64,000 nucleotides of DNA, from NCBI RefSeq assembly GCF_006715725.1, contig NZ_VFNU01000001.1, positions 62,001 through 126,000 on the forward strand, read 5' to 3'. Origin of the DNA: Nocardioides sp. SLBN-35 (GTDB lineage: Bacteria; Actinomycetota; Actinomycetes; Propionibacteriales; Nocardioidaceae). The notes beneath the pieces are model-generated. The model made no database searches. It saw only the letters and a program-made list of their open reading frames with translations, and was not told where the DNA came from. Positions 52,714 to 62,111 of this stretch are shown piece after piece. The translations under genes were made by a program, and so were the position numbers. The stretch's first letter is position 1. Each line of letters opens with the position of its first letter.

Positions 52714-53702
52714 GGCACGACTCCCGACAGGATGGGGGCGAGGGTCCCGGGGGAGGTGAGGTTCTGGATGTAGGCGTCGAACCACGGCCCGCTCGAGATC
52801 GCCTCGCCGAAGGCGGTGGCGTAGCCCTGCAGGCCGACGATGCTGGCCTGCAGGTTCTTCTTGTTCGTGTTGAGCACGTCGACCACGCCGTCGAGCTCGT
52901 CGAGCGCCGGCCCGAGCACGTCGTCGGTGTCCTCGAGCAGCAGCCGCAGCTGCCCGGCCAGGGAGCGGGCGCTCTTCAGCAGGCTGACCACCACGTCCTG
53001 GCGGGCGTCGAGCTCGCTGAGCAGCGAGCGCCCACTGGTGAGTAGCGAGGCGATCTGCTGGTCCCGGCCGGCCAGCACGCCGGTCACACTGTCGGCGTGC
53101 GCGAGCAGCGAGCGCAGCTCGTCGTCGTTGGACGAGACCGCCCGCGACAGGGCGGTGATCCCGTCCAGCGCCGGGCGCAGGTCGGGGCTCGAGGACGACA
53201 GCGTCCTCGACGCCTGGTCCAGCGCGGCCGCGAGCTGCGCCTTGTCGATGCTCGCCGTGGTCTCGGTGAGCTCGTTGAGCGTGCTCGTCAGGTTGTACGG
53301 CGACGAGGTGCGCGCCAGCGGGATCGACTCCCTTGCCCCGATCTCCCCGGTCCCGCGGGGCACCAGCTCCACCGCGGCCCGACCGAGCAGGGTCATCGTG
53401 ATGATCCGGGCCTCGGTGCGGTCGCCGAGCACGATGTCGGGATCGGTCAGCACCACGTCGGCGACGACGTGCTTGTGGTCCAGGCGGACCTCGCGGACCT
53501 TGCCGACCTGGGCGCCCGACACCATCACGGCGTCGCCACCCTTGAGGCCGCCGGCCTCGGCGAACTGGACGTGCACGACGTCGCTGTTGCCGATCAGCGG
53601 CAGCTTGTTGATGTTGAGCGCCGCGAGCACGGCGAGGACGAGGACGACGGTGCCGGCCAGGCCGCGAGCGGCCAGCCGGTCGGGGCTGGTCACGCGGCTC
53701 AC
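52710..53702 (-). CDS. mceC: Mce-family protein C
   Basis: A 330-residue Mce protein: helix (LAGTVVLVLAVLAALNI), MlaD domain (DVVHVQFAEAGGLKGGDAVMVSGAQVGKV) and a helical region with regular heptad-like leucines (LLSELDARQDVVVSLLKSARSL). Start GTG 53702 overlaps the mceB stop; GTG 53690 is an alternative. One of six tunnel subunits. Confidence 0.9.
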   Translation of the reverse strand: MSRVTSPDRLAARGLAGTVVLVLAVLAALNINKLPLIGNSDVVHVQFAEAGGLKGGDAVMVSGAQVGKVREVRLDHKHVVADVVLTDPDIVLGDRTEARIITMTLLGRAAVELVPRGTGEIGARESIPLARTSSPYNLTSTLNELTETTASIDKAQLAAALDQASRTLSSSSPDLRPALDGITALSRAVSSNDDELRSLLAHADSVTGVLAGRDQQIASLLTSGRSLLSELDARQDVVVSLLKSARSLAGQLRLLLEDTDDVLGPALDELDGVVDVLNTNKKNLQASIVGLQGYATAFGEAISSGPWFDAYIQNLTSPGTLAPILSGVVP

Positions 53703-54757
53703 TTCTTGCACCTCGGGGCGTCGGAGTAGATCCACGGCGTCGTGACGTCCGCGCCGGCCAGGCCGGTCTGGATCCGCACACCGCAGAGGAAGAAGTTGAA
53801 GTAGTTGCCGTACGACGCGGTGTTCTGGATCGCGCGGTAGTGCGCCGGCAGGTTCTCGAGGACGGTCTCCAACGTCCCTGCGTTCTCGTTGACGCCGCGG
53901 GCCGAGACGGCCAGGCCCTGGAGGTCGGTGCGCAGGTCGCCGCGCGCCTTCGTCACGAGGCCGGTCGTCGTGGTCGCGAACTCGTCGATCCGAGCGGCAG
54001 CGTCGAGGACCTGGGTGTCCTGCTGGTCGAGCCCGGTCAGCAGCTGGTCGAGCCGGTCGAGCAGCAGCCCGAGGGTCGCCTTGCGGTCGTCGAACGTGCC
54101 GAGGACGCTGTTGAGGTTGCCGATCACCTGGCCGATCAGCTCCTCGCGGCCGCCGATGGTGGTGGTGAACGACGCGACGTGCTGCACCAGCGTGGCGACG
54201 GCGGCCTGCTGGCCCTGGAGCACCTGCACCAGCTGGCCGGACAGCTCGTTGACCTGGGTCGGGCTGAGTCCGGCGAACAGCGGCTTGAAGCCGTTGAGCA
54301 GGGTGTCGAGGTCGAGTGCGGACGCGGTCTGGCTGGCGGGCAGGGTGCCACCGGCCGCGAGAACCTCGCCCGTGTCCCCCTCCCCGCGGGTCAGCTGGAC
54401 CACCCGGTCGCCGATCAGGTTGCGGTACTGGATGGTCGCGTGGGTGCCCTTGGTCAGCTGCTGGTCCTCGCCGACGTCGAACCTCACGAGCACCGTGTTG
54501 TCCTTGCGTACGTCGATGCCGGTCACCTTGCCGACGTCGACGCCGGCGACGCGGACCTCGTCACCGACCGCGAGGCCGGACACGTCGTCGAAGACGGCCT
54601 TGTAGTCGTCGCGGTCCCCGGGCCGGTACTCACCGGTGACGGCGGCGACCCACACCGTGAAGACCGCGGCCAGCGACAGGAAGGCGGTGAACTTGATCAG
54701 GTCGGCGCGCTGGCGCCGCTTCTCGGGACTCAGCCGACTCTTCGAGGTGGTGCTCAT
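53699..54757 (-). CDS. mceB: Mce-family protein B
   Basis: A 352-residue Mce protein: helix (LIKFTAFLSLAAVFTVWVAAV), MlaD domain (YKAVFDDVSGLAVGDEVRVAGVDVGKVTGID) and a helical region, ending with the FFLCGVRIQ... PRCKK cysteines often seen in MceB. ATG overlaps mceA (ATGA). It forms part of the lipid-transport tunnel. Confidence 0.9.
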   Translation of the reverse strand: MSTTSKSRLSPEKRRQRADLIKFTAFLSLAAVFTVWVAAVTGEYRPGDRDDYKAVFDDVSGLAVGDEVRVAGVDVGKVTGIDVRKDNTVLVRFDVGEDQQLTKGTHATIQYRNLIGDRVVQLTRGEGDTGEVLAAGGTLPASQTASALDLDTLLNGFKPLFAGLSPTQVNELSGQLVQVLQGQQAAVATLVQHVASFTTTIGGREELIGQVIGNLNSVLGTFDDRKATLGLLLDRLDQLLTGLDQQDTQVLDAAARIDEFATTTTGLVTKARGDLRTDLQGLAVSARGVNENAGTLETVLENLPAHYRAIQNTASYGNYFNFFLCGVRIQTGLAGADVTTPWIYSDAPRCKK

Positions 54758-55974
54758 GGCAGGTTCCCCACTCCCTCGAGGACGCCCAGCAGCGTGTCGG
54801 CCACGGCCTCGCTGGGCGTGGGCTGCGGGCCGACGTACGGATTGGCACCGGTGCGGAACGACGGCGGCACGGCCTTGCCCTCCTGCGCGTCGACGTACGG
54901 GAGGCCGTAGCACGCCGGGCCGTTGTCGGCGCCGAGCTCGGGCAGGTTCTCCTCGTAGGTGTACGGGTCGCGGCCCGGGATGATCCGGGTGAAGGTGGTG
55001 ACGCCCGGGTGGGTGCCGCCGACCGCGGCCTCGGCGAGCTTGTTGGCCGACGCGAGGCCGAGCACGAGGCAGGGCAGCTCGGGTGAGTAGCGCTCGAGGA
55101 CGTCGCTCACCGGTCGCAGCAGGCCGAGCGAGGTGACCAGGCCCTGCCGCGAGCTGCGCACCAGGATGTCGGTCTGGTCGCTGAACCCGGTCAGGCTGCG
55201 CTCGAGGGCCCGCAGCGAGGCCTGCTGGCGGACCAGCGTCTGGGAGACCTCGCCGGTGTGGGTGAGCGTGGCGACCAGGTCGGGTCGGGCGATGTCGTAG
55301 ACGTCGGCCACGTCGTCGGCCACCCGGAGGTCGGCGGACAGGGTGCGCAGCGACGGGTTGAGGGACTGCAGGTAGGTGTCGGTCCGGGTGATCAGGTCGC
55401 CGATCAGCTGGCCGCGCTCCTCGACGGCGCCGGCGACCGCGGTCAGCGCGGAGTTCACCTCGGCGGGGCGGGCGACGTCGAGCACCTTCGTGAGGTTCTC
55501 GAACGCCTCGTCGACCTCGACGGTGACCCGGTCGGCCGGGATCACGGCGCCGGCCTCGATCGTCCCGCCGCTGCTCCCGTCACTGCTGTGGGCCGGCGGC
55601 GTCAGCTGGACGTACTTCGCGCCGAACGCCGTCGGCGGCACGATCTGCGCCGTCACGTCAGCCGGCACCCGGTCGACCTTGTCGGCGTCGATCTCGAGCT
55701 CGATGCTGACCTTCCCGTCGGCGCTCGGGCTGTTGTCGACGTGGCTGACCCGGCCGATCTCGACGCCGCGCAGCTTGATCGGCGCCCCGGAGGCGAGGGT
55801 GAGGCCGGCCCGGTCGGACTGGACGGTGACGAGCACGTTGTCCTCGAAGGCACCGCGGTACTTGGCGATGGTGCCGGCGACCAGCGCCGCGACCAGGGCG
55901 ATGAACAAGAACCCGTAGACGACCTGCCGGTCGACGTGGTGCGCGTGCTTCTCCCTGGGCGATCTGGTGCTCAT
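54754..55974 (-). CDS. mceA: Mce-family protein A
   Basis: A 406-residue Mce protein: helix (VVYGFLFIALVAALVAGTIA), MlaD domain (VLVTVQSDRAGLTLASGAPIKLRGVEIGRV) and a long helical region with cysteines near the end (ELPCLVLG, GPACYGLP). Its position directly after the two YrbE permeases marks it as subunit A. Spacing of 7 bases from yrbEB. Confidence 0.9.
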   Translation of the reverse strand: MSTRSPREKHAHHVDRQVVYGFLFIALVAALVAGTIAKYRGAFEDNVLVTVQSDRAGLTLASGAPIKLRGVEIGRVSHVDNSPSADGKVSIELEIDADKVDRVPADVTAQIVPPTAFGAKYVQLTPPAHSSDGSSGGTIEAGAVIPADRVTVEVDEAFENLTKVLDVARPAEVNSALTAVAGAVEERGQLIGDLITRTDTYLQSLNPSLRTLSADLRVADDVADVYDIARPDLVATLTHTGEVSQTLVRQQASLRALERSLTGFSDQTDILVRSSRQGLVTSLGLLRPVSDVLERYSPELPCLVLGLASANKLAEAAVGGTHPGVTTFTRIIPGRDPYTYEENLPELGADNGPACYGLPYVDAQEGKAVPPSFRTGANPYVGPQPTPSEAVADTLLGVLEGVGNLP

Positions 55975-55981
55975 CGTCTCC

Positions 55982-56821
55982 TCACCCCGCGATGTGGACC
56001 GACGGACCGCCCCAGATGGCGATCGCGAAGATCAGGTCGATGAACATGGTCGAGATGAGCGCCGAGCGGACGGCCTTGCCGACCGCCTTGCCCACGCCGG
56101 CAGGGCCGCCGGCCGCGCGGAAGCCGTGGTAGCAGCAGATCGAGACGATCACGAGCGCCATCAGCGCGACCTTCACGATCGCGAGGAACAGGTCGCTCGG
56201 GATGAGGAAGGTGTCGAAGTAGTGCTGGTAGGTGCCCGGCGCCTGGTCGTAGCCGACCGTGACGACGACGTACGTCGCCAGCCAGCACATCATCAGCGCG
56301 ATCGCGAAGAGGGGGACGACGGCGATCAGGCCCGCGATGATCCGGGTCGTCACCAGGTACGGCACCGGCGGGACCGCCATCACCTCGAGTGCGTCGATCT
56401 CCTCCGAGACCCGCATCGCCCCGATCTGCGCGGTGAATCCGGCGCCGACGGTCGCGGTCAGCGCGATGCCGGCGATGATCGGCGCGACCTCGCGAGTGTT
56501 GAAGTACGCCGAGAAGAAGCCCGACAGCGTCGAGACACCGATGTTGTCGAAGGAGGTGTAGGCCTGCAGGCCCACCTCGATGCCGGCCGCCGCGGTGAGG
56601 AACCCGATGACCAGCACTGTGCCGCCGATCAGGGCGAGCGCGCCCGAGCCGAGGGAGACCTCGGCCAGCAGTCGCACGACCTCCTTCGGGTAGTGCTTGA
56701 GCGCCCGCGGCATGTGCGAGTAGGCGTTGCCGTGGAAGCTCAGCTGGTCTCCGAGTCGGCGCAGCGAGGACATCGGCCTGCCGACGTGGCGAGCGATGAA
56801 GCCCGGAGCCGTCGTACTCAT
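55982..56821 (-). CDS. yrbEB: YrbEB/MlaE-family ABC permease
   Basis: A 279-residue MlaE-type permease with 5-6 helices. Conserved segments: ALTATVGAGFTAQIGAMRVSEEIDALEVM and the late CCYHGFRAAGGPAGVGKAVGKAVRS. With YrbEA it forms the membrane channel of the Mce importer, powered by an ATPase (MceG) that is not in this window, as is common. ATG at 56821, 7 bases after the yrbEA stop. Confidence 0.93.
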   Translation of the reverse strand: MSTTAPGFIARHVGRPMSSLRRLGDQLSFHGNAYSHMPRALKHYPKEVVRLLAEVSLGSGALALIGGTVLVIGFLTAAAGIEVGLQAYTSFDNIGVSTLSGFFSAYFNTREVAPIIAGIALTATVGAGFTAQIGAMRVSEEIDALEVMAVPPVPYLVTTRIIAGLIAVVPLFAIALMMCWLATYVVVTVGYDQAPGTYQHYFDTFLIPSDLFLAIVKVALMALVIVSICCYHGFRAAGGPAGVGKAVGKAVRSALISTMFIDLIFAIAIWGGPSVHIAG

Positions 56822-56828
56822 CGTCGCC

Positions 56829-57692
56829 TCACGCTCCGAGCTTGATCTGGAGGAACAGGGCACTGATCACGCTGTTGGCGGCGAACAGCAGCATGAACGC
56901 GAAGACCACCGTCTGGTTCACCGCTTCGCCGACGCCCTTCGGGCCGCCCTTGGCGTTGAGGCCGAGGTAGCAGGCGGTCAGGCCGGCCAGCAGCCCGAAC
57001 ACCGCGGCCTTGGCCTCGGAGGCCAGGAAGTCCGGCAGCCCGACGAGCAGCGTGAGGTCGGAGAGGTAGAGGCCGGGGGTGGCCCCCTGGAGCACGACGG
57101 AGAAGAAGTACCCGCCGACCAGGCCGACCACGGTCACCATCCCGTTGAGGGCGACGCCGACCAGGGTCGAGGCCACCACGCGGGGTACGACGAGCCGCTC
57201 GATCGGGTCGATGCCGAGGGTCACCATCGCGTCGATCTCCTCGCGGATCTTCCGTGAGCCGAGGTCCGCGCAGACCGCGGTCGCACCGGCACCGGCGACG
57301 ACGAGGACCGAGACGATCGGGCCGATCTCGCGGACCACCGCGACCGCGGCGCCCGCACCGGCGAGGTCGACCGCGCCGATCTGGATGAGCAGCTGGTTGA
57401 CCTGGAAGATGATCACGACGCAGAACGGGATCGACACCAGCAGCGCCGGCCCGAACGAGACCGTCGTGATGAACCAGGCCTGCGAGATGAACTCGCGGAA
57501 CTGGAAGCGCCGCGTGAACATCTGGCCGAACACCTTGCCGACGAAGCTGTAGAAGTCGCCGAAGGTTCCGAGCGTCTTGAACACGAGGGTCGAGCGGACC
57601 GCCTCGCGGGCGACCTGCCGGGTGCGCTCGTCCATCCCGTCCGGTCCGGCCCGGCGCTTGCCGGGTGCCTCGACGGTCGGTGCCGCGGTCAT
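56829..57692 (-). CDS. yrbEA: YrbEA/MlaE-family ABC permease
   Basis: A 287-residue MlaE-type permease: GPALLVSIPFCVVIIFQ, GAGATAVCADLGSRKIREEIDAMVTLGIDPIERLVVPRV, and the later AKAAVFGLLAGLTACYLGLNAKGG. ATG at 57692 overlaps the GMC oxidoreductase stop (ATGA), so import and oxidation genes are translationally coupled. First permease of the mce operon. Confidence 0.93.
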   Translation of the reverse strand: MTAAPTVEAPGKRRAGPDGMDERTRQVAREAVRSTLVFKTLGTFGDFYSFVGKVFGQMFTRRFQFREFISQAWFITTVSFGPALLVSIPFCVVIIFQVNQLLIQIGAVDLAGAGAAVAVVREIGPIVSVLVVAGAGATAVCADLGSRKIREEIDAMVTLGIDPIERLVVPRVVASTLVGVALNGMVTVVGLVGGYFFSVVLQGATPGLYLSDLTLLVGLPDFLASEAKAAVFGLLAGLTACYLGLNAKGGPKGVGEAVNQTVVFAFMLLFAANSVISALFLQIKLGA

Positions 57693-59422
57693 GCGGGTGC
57701 CTCGGGCTTCACGACGTACAGCGGGAGGCGTAGCGCAGCCGGTGCGGTCGGGGGCACAGCCGCCCGCACCGGCGCGATCGGGGAGAGCCGCTCGTAGCCG
57801 GCTCCGAGGTCGGGGCGGTGGTCCGCCTCTCCCTGGTTGGGCCACACCGCCATCGCGCGCTCGGCCTGCGCGGTGATGGTCAGGCTGGGGTTGACGCCGA
57901 GGTTCGCGGAGATCGCGGCGCCGTCGACGACGTGCAGTCCGGGATGCCCGTAGACCCGGTGGTAGGCGTCGATCACCCCGGTCTGCGGGGAGTCCCCGAT
58001 CGGGCAGCCGCCGAGGAAGTGCGCGGTCATCGGGATGTTGAAGATCTCGCCGGTGGTGCTGTAGGAGCCGCCGTCGATCTTGTCGCTGATCCGGCGTACC
58101 ACCTCGTTGCCGGCGGGGATCCAGGTCGGGTTCGGCTCGCCGTGGCCCTGCTTCGAGGTGAGCCGCACCCTGTCCGTGCGACGCAGCCCGCGCCTCTTCG
58201 GGAACACCGTGATCGAGTTGTCGCTGGTCTGCATGACCAGCGCGATGATCGTGCGCTCGGGCCAGCTGCCCAGGCCGAAGATCGTGGACAGCAGCAGCAG
58301 CGGGTGGAGCGCGGCCTGCCCGAGCCAGCGCACCCAGCGCGGGGTCCGGCCGCCGCCGTCGGTCATCAACGTGAGCAGCATCCCCATCAGGCCCGAGCCG
58401 ACGCCGTAGCGGACCGGCTCGACGTGGGTGACCTCGTCGGGGTGGATCGAGGAGGTGATCGCGACGCCGTGGTGGAAGTCGTACTCGCCCTTGTTGCGCA
58501 GCTTGGTGCTCGACGCGCACAGCGCCTCGGAGTTGGTGCGGGTCAGGTAGCCGAGCCGGTCGGACAGCCCGGGCAGGTCGCCGGAGCGGCGCATGCCGTG
58601 CAGCAGCTCCTGGGTGCCCCACGTCCCGGCGGCCAGCACGACCTGGCCGGCGCTGATCGTCGTCGTACGACGAGCCGAGCGGCCCGAGCGGTGCGTGACG
58701 ACGTCGTACCCGCCGTCCTGCCGGGGCCGGACCGCGGTGACGGTGGTGCGCTCCCGGACCTCCGCGCCGATCTTCTCGGCGAGGTAGAGGTAGTTCTTGA
58801 GCAGCGTGTTCTTGGCGTTGTGACGACAGCCCGTCATGCACTCTCCGCACTCCAGGCAGCCGCGGCGCTCCGGCCCGGCGCCGCCGAAGTAGGGGTCCGC
58901 GATCGCCTCGCCCGGCGTGCCGAAGCAGACGCCGACGGGCGTCGCGCGGTAGGTGTCGCCGACACCCATCTCGTCGGCGACCTCCTTCATGATCACGTCG
59001 CTGGGCGTGACCGTGGGGTTCTCGACGACGCCCAGCATCCGGCTCGCCTGGTCGTAGTACGGCGCCAGCTCGGCCTTCCAGTCGGTGATGTGCGCCCACT
59101 GCGGGTCGTTGTAGAACGCGTCCGACTTCGGCTGGTAGAGCGTGTTGGCGTAGACCAGCGAGCCGCCGCCGACACCCGCGCCGGCGAGCACGACCACGTC
59201 GCGCAGCAGCCGGATCCGCTGGATGCCGAAGCAGCCCAGGCGCGGCGCGAAGAGGAACTTGCGCACGTCCCAGGAGGTCTTCGCGAACTCCTCGTCCTCG
59301 AACCGGCGCCCGGCCTCGAGCACCAGGACCCGGTAGCCCTTCTCGGCGAGGCGCAGGGCCGTGACCGAGCCGCCGAAGCCGGAGCCGACCACGACGACGT
59401 CGTACTCGAAGTCAGCGCGCAT
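57689..59422 (-). CDS. GMC-family oxidoreductase (cholesterol-oxidase-like)
   Basis: A 577-residue FAD oxidoreductase: Rossmann start YDVVVVGSGFGGSVTALRLAEKG, GAGVGGGSLVYANTLYQP, a cysteine cluster RRGCLECGECMTGCRHNAKNT, VLAAGTWGTQELL, and the C-terminal GMC block VVDGAAISANLGVNPSLTI. It belongs to the cholesterol oxidase/ChoD-like branch, which oxidises hydroxyl groups of sterols or other alcohols. It opens the mce operon (overlapping yrbEA), hinting that the imported lipid is its substrate. I chose ATG 59422, with GGGGGTG upstream; an earlier TTG at 59449 is less likely. No Tat or Sec signal, so cytosolic. Confidence 0.86.
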   Translation of the reverse strand: MRADFEYDVVVVGSGFGGSVTALRLAEKGYRVLVLEAGRRFEDEEFAKTSWDVRKFLFAPRLGCFGIQRIRLLRDVVVLAGAGVGGGSLVYANTLYQPKSDAFYNDPQWAHITDWKAELAPYYDQASRMLGVVENPTVTPSDVIMKEVADEMGVGDTYRATPVGVCFGTPGEAIADPYFGGAGPERRGCLECGECMTGCRHNAKNTLLKNYLYLAEKIGAEVRERTTVTAVRPRQDGGYDVVTHRSGRSARRTTTISAGQVVLAAGTWGTQELLHGMRRSGDLPGLSDRLGYLTRTNSEALCASSTKLRNKGEYDFHHGVAITSSIHPDEVTHVEPVRYGVGSGLMGMLLTLMTDGGGRTPRWVRWLGQAALHPLLLLSTIFGLGSWPERTIIALVMQTSDNSITVFPKRRGLRRTDRVRLTSKQGHGEPNPTWIPAGNEVVRRISDKIDGGSYSTTGEIFNIPMTAHFLGGCPIGDSPQTGVIDAYHRVYGHPGLHVVDGAAISANLGVNPSLTITAQAERAMAVWPNQGEADHRPDLGAGYERLSPIAPVRAAVPPTAPAALRLPLYVVKPEAPA

Positions 59423-59585
59423 GCGGCTGCACCCCCATGAGAACGGCAAGCCCCTGTGCCGGGCCCGCCTGTGAGCGCCCAGTCCACCCGGTGACGGTGG
59501 TCACGCTCTCGTGGTCGCAGTCCAAAGAACCGGGACCGCGTTGTCACCGTGCACAAAGCCGGCCGTGCACCCCTAGGGTGAGCGG

Positions 59586-60812
59586 ATGAGCAGCGAGTCC
59601 GTGCCGTCCGACCTCGCACCGTGGCTGCTGGCGTACGCCGCCGAGTCGGCCCAGCCCGACCAGGTGGAAGCCTGGGTCGACCGGGTGAAGGCGGCGATCG
59701 TGCGCGAGATGCCCGAGGTCGAGCTCGTCGACGGCCTGTCCGAGACACTGCGGCTGACGATCCGCGATCACTGGCTGGCGTTCCTCGGCGACTTCGCCCA
59801 GCCCGAGCAGCACTTCCACCTCCCCGAGGCGGCCCGCGTCCTGTCCGTCGACATCGCCGACCGGCAGCTGCCGCTGGAGTCGCTGATCCGGTTCTACCGG
59901 GTGGCCCAGCAGGAGGTGTGGGCCTATGTCAGCGAGCTGATCAGGGCACTCCCCCCGGCCGACTTCGACCGGGCCGACCTGCTCATGTACTTCTGGAACC
60001 GGGCCGGGGTCTGGCTCGACCAGTCGATCACCGAGTCCATCGCGGCCTACGAGGCCGCGCGCTCACGGGTGCTGGCCGGCGCGGCCGCCCAGCGCTTCGA
60101 GTCGGTGCGCTCGATCCTCGCCGGCGAGCTGAGCGACGCCCGCGAGGCGTCCGCCGCACTGGGGGGCTACCCGATCTCGGTGCACCACACCGCGGTCGTC
60201 CTGTCCGTCGGCGACGCCGAGCAGGCCGGCGCCCTCGAACCACTGGCCGCCGACCTCGCCCGCCGGATCGGCGCCGCCAACCCGCTCATCGTCAAGCCCG
60301 GCGGCCGCCAGCTGTGGATGTGGCTCGGCACCCGCGACCAGCCGGACCTCTCGGGACTCGTGGCTGCCGCAGCCGACCTGCGGACCGGGAGCGTCGTGGT
60401 GGGCGTCGGCTCCGCCACCCCCAACATCGCCGGCTTCGTCGCCTCCCACCGCGAGGCCCAGGGCACGCTGCGGGTCACCGCACCCGACTCCGACGACTGG
60501 CTGGCGGTGTACGCCGACGTCGAGCTGCCCGTGCTGCTCGGCTGCTCGCCGGAGGTCGACCGGTTCATGACCCGCCAACTCGGGCCGCTCGCCGGCGAGG
60601 AGGAGGGGGTGCAGCGGATCCGGGAGACACTGACGGCGTACCTCGACAGCGGCGGCAGCGCCGAGGAGGCCGCGCGGACGCTGGTGGTGCACCGCAACAC
60701 GATCCGCTACCGGCTCGGCCAGGCCGAGGAGATGCTCGGCCGGCCGATCACCCGGATCAGCCCGCAGCTCTCCGTCGCGCTGCGGCACCACGCGCTGTTC
60801 CACCGCGGCTGA
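59586..60812 (+). CDS. PucR/CdaR-type helix-turn-helix regulator
   Basis: A 408-residue regulator: an N-terminal RsbRD-like helical domain (LTIRDHWLAFLGDFAQPEQHFHLPEAAR), a GGDEF-like middle region and a C-terminal PucR helix-turn-helix (YLDSGGSAEEAARTLVVHRNTIRYRLGQAEEMLGRPI). It diverges from the GMC-mce operon across a 163-base gap, so it is the obvious candidate to control it, probably as a ligand-responsive activator. I see no clear dyad in the gap. Ligand unknown. Confidence 0.88.
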   Translation: MSSESVPSDLAPWLLAYAAESAQPDQVEAWVDRVKAAIVREMPEVELVDGLSETLRLTIRDHWLAFLGDFAQPEQHFHLPEAARVLSVDIADRQLPLESLIRFYRVAQQEVWAYVSELIRALPPADFDRADLLMYFWNRAGVWLDQSITESIAAYEAARSRVLAGAAAQRFESVRSILAGELSDAREASAALGGYPISVHHTAVVLSVGDAEQAGALEPLAADLARRIGAANPLIVKPGGRQLWMWLGTRDQPDLSGLVAAAADLRTGSVVVGVGSATPNIAGFVASHREAQGTLRVTAPDSDDWLAVYADVELPVLLGCSPEVDRFMTRQLGPLAGEEEGVQRIRETLTAYLDSGGSAEEAARTLVVHRNTIRYRLGQAEEMLGRPITRISPQLSVALRHHALFHRG

Positions 60813-60849
60813 CCGTCCGCATGTCACTCAACAGACATCTTCTTCGAAC

Positions 60850-60880
60850 AATGTCACTCAAAGGCCAGTAGAGTGACATT
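60850..60880 (+). promoter_or_regulatory. Perfect palindrome abutting the fic start
   Basis: AATGTCACTC (60850-60859) and GAGTGACATT (60871-60880) are perfect 10-bp inverted arms separated by 11 bases; the GTG start follows immediately at 60881. A third copy, ATGTCACTCA, lies at 60821-60830. A protein bound here would block the promoter or the translation start. It is likely the operator of an autoregulator. Confidence 0.75.
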
Positions 60881-62086
60881 GTGGACCTCAGTATGTTCGG
60901 GAAGGACGCCCCGGGAGCACTTGTCGCCATCAGCGGCAGCGATCCCGTTCTCGGGGCGTGGCAGCACCACGCGTTCGTACCGGACCCCTTGCCATCGACC
61001 ATGCCGGACCTGAGCCCTCAGACGTATCTCGCGGTCGCCGACGCACGGGCCGCCTTGGCTGCCCTCGACAGCACCGCGCGGCAGCTTCCGAATCCCACAT
61101 TGCTGCGCACTCCCACCCTGCGCTTGGAGGCGCAGAGCACATCGGCGCTGGAAGGCACCTACGCGCCTGTGGCTGAGGTCCTCACGGCGGACGAGGATGC
61201 CCCGACCACGCCCGAGCTGCTCGAGATCCTCAACTACGTCCGCACGGCCAATCACGGCTTCGACTGGGTCGCCGATGGCCGGCCGGTCTCGGCCGCCTTC
61301 ATCAGCGATCTCCAGGGCCTACTCATGCGCGGCACGCCTTTGGCGGACGTCAGCGGTCGCCCCAGGGAGACGCAGGTCGTGATCGGCGTCCGGAAGGAGG
61401 CGGATCCGCGTGACTTCGTCGTGCGCGGAGCAAGGTTCGTGCCTGCCCCTCCCGGCCCCGATCTCGAGGCCGGTCTGTCTGATCTCGTGGAGTGGATGCG
61501 CAGCGACCACCGCGGGCAGATAGATCCGGTCGTCGCGGCGGCGATGTCGCATTACCAGTTCGAGACGCTCCACCCGTTCCGCGACGGCAACGGCCGGGTG
61601 GGTCGCCTGCTCGTCGTGCTGACCCTCCAGATGTGGGGTGTCCTCAGCGAGCCGACCCTGACCGTCTCACCATGGTTCGAAGCTCGTCGGAGCACCTACT
61701 ACGACCGCCTCCTCGCCGTGAGCACCCACGGCGACTGGGATGGATTCGTGCGCTTCTTCGCCACCGGGCTCCAAGCGGCCGCTGATGCGACGCGCGACGG
61801 CATGATCGACCTTGTGAGGATCCAGGAGGAGCTCCGACGGGTCGTCCAGTCCTCGAACCTTCGAGCCGGCAGCGCCCAAGCCGTCGTGGATCTGGCGGTG
61901 GCCAATCCCAGCTTCACGGTCCGTACCGTGGAGGCCGAACTGGGCCTCTCCTACGGCCGCGCCAACAAGCTCGTGGCACAGCTCGTCGAGCTGGACGTCC
62001 TGGACGTCGTCGACCCCAGCGCCTACAAGCGACGGTTCTTCGCGCCGCGCGTTCTCCAGACGTTGACGGACCGGCGAAGTCGATGA
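60881..62086 (+). CDS. Fic-domain AMP-transferase with C-terminal winged helix
   Basis: A 401-residue Fic protein. The active-site motif HPFRDGNGRVGR (231-242) is complete, so nucleotide transfer (usually AMP) to a target hydroxyl is expected. The N-terminal segment TSALEG (87-92) fits the class II inhibitory-helix motif (S/T)xxxE(G/N), so the enzyme can switch itself off. Residues about 335-385 (AVVDLAVANPSFTVRTVEAELGLSYGRANKLVAQLVELDVLD) form a winged helix, suggesting DNA binding. GTG at 60881 has no ribosome site and directly follows a perfect palindrome, so a leaderless, self-regulated message is plausible. No antitoxin gene is adjacent. Confidence 0.9.
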   Translation: MDLSMFGKDAPGALVAISGSDPVLGAWQHHAFVPDPLPSTMPDLSPQTYLAVADARAALAALDSTARQLPNPTLLRTPTLRLEAQSTSALEGTYAPVAEVLTADEDAPTTPELLEILNYVRTANHGFDWVADGRPVSAAFISDLQGLLMRGTPLADVSGRPRETQVVIGVRKEADPRDFVVRGARFVPAPPGPDLEAGLSDLVEWMRSDHRGQIDPVVAAAMSHYQFETLHPFRDGNGRVGRLLVVLTLQMWGVLSEPTLTVSPWFEARRSTYYDRLLAVSTHGDWDGFVRFFATGLQAAADATRDGMIDLVRIQEELRRVVQSSNLRAGSAQAVVDLAVANPSFTVRTVEAELGLSYGRANKLVAQLVELDVLDVVDPSAYKRRFFAPRVLQTLTDRRSR

Positions 62087-62111
62087 GGAGCCACGCCTGC
62101 CATCGACAGCG

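Noticed and set aside
60881..62086. Fic toxin-antitoxin pair (FicT/FicA)
   Set aside because: No small antitoxin gene lies on either side; the inhibitory motif is inside the Fic protein itself.
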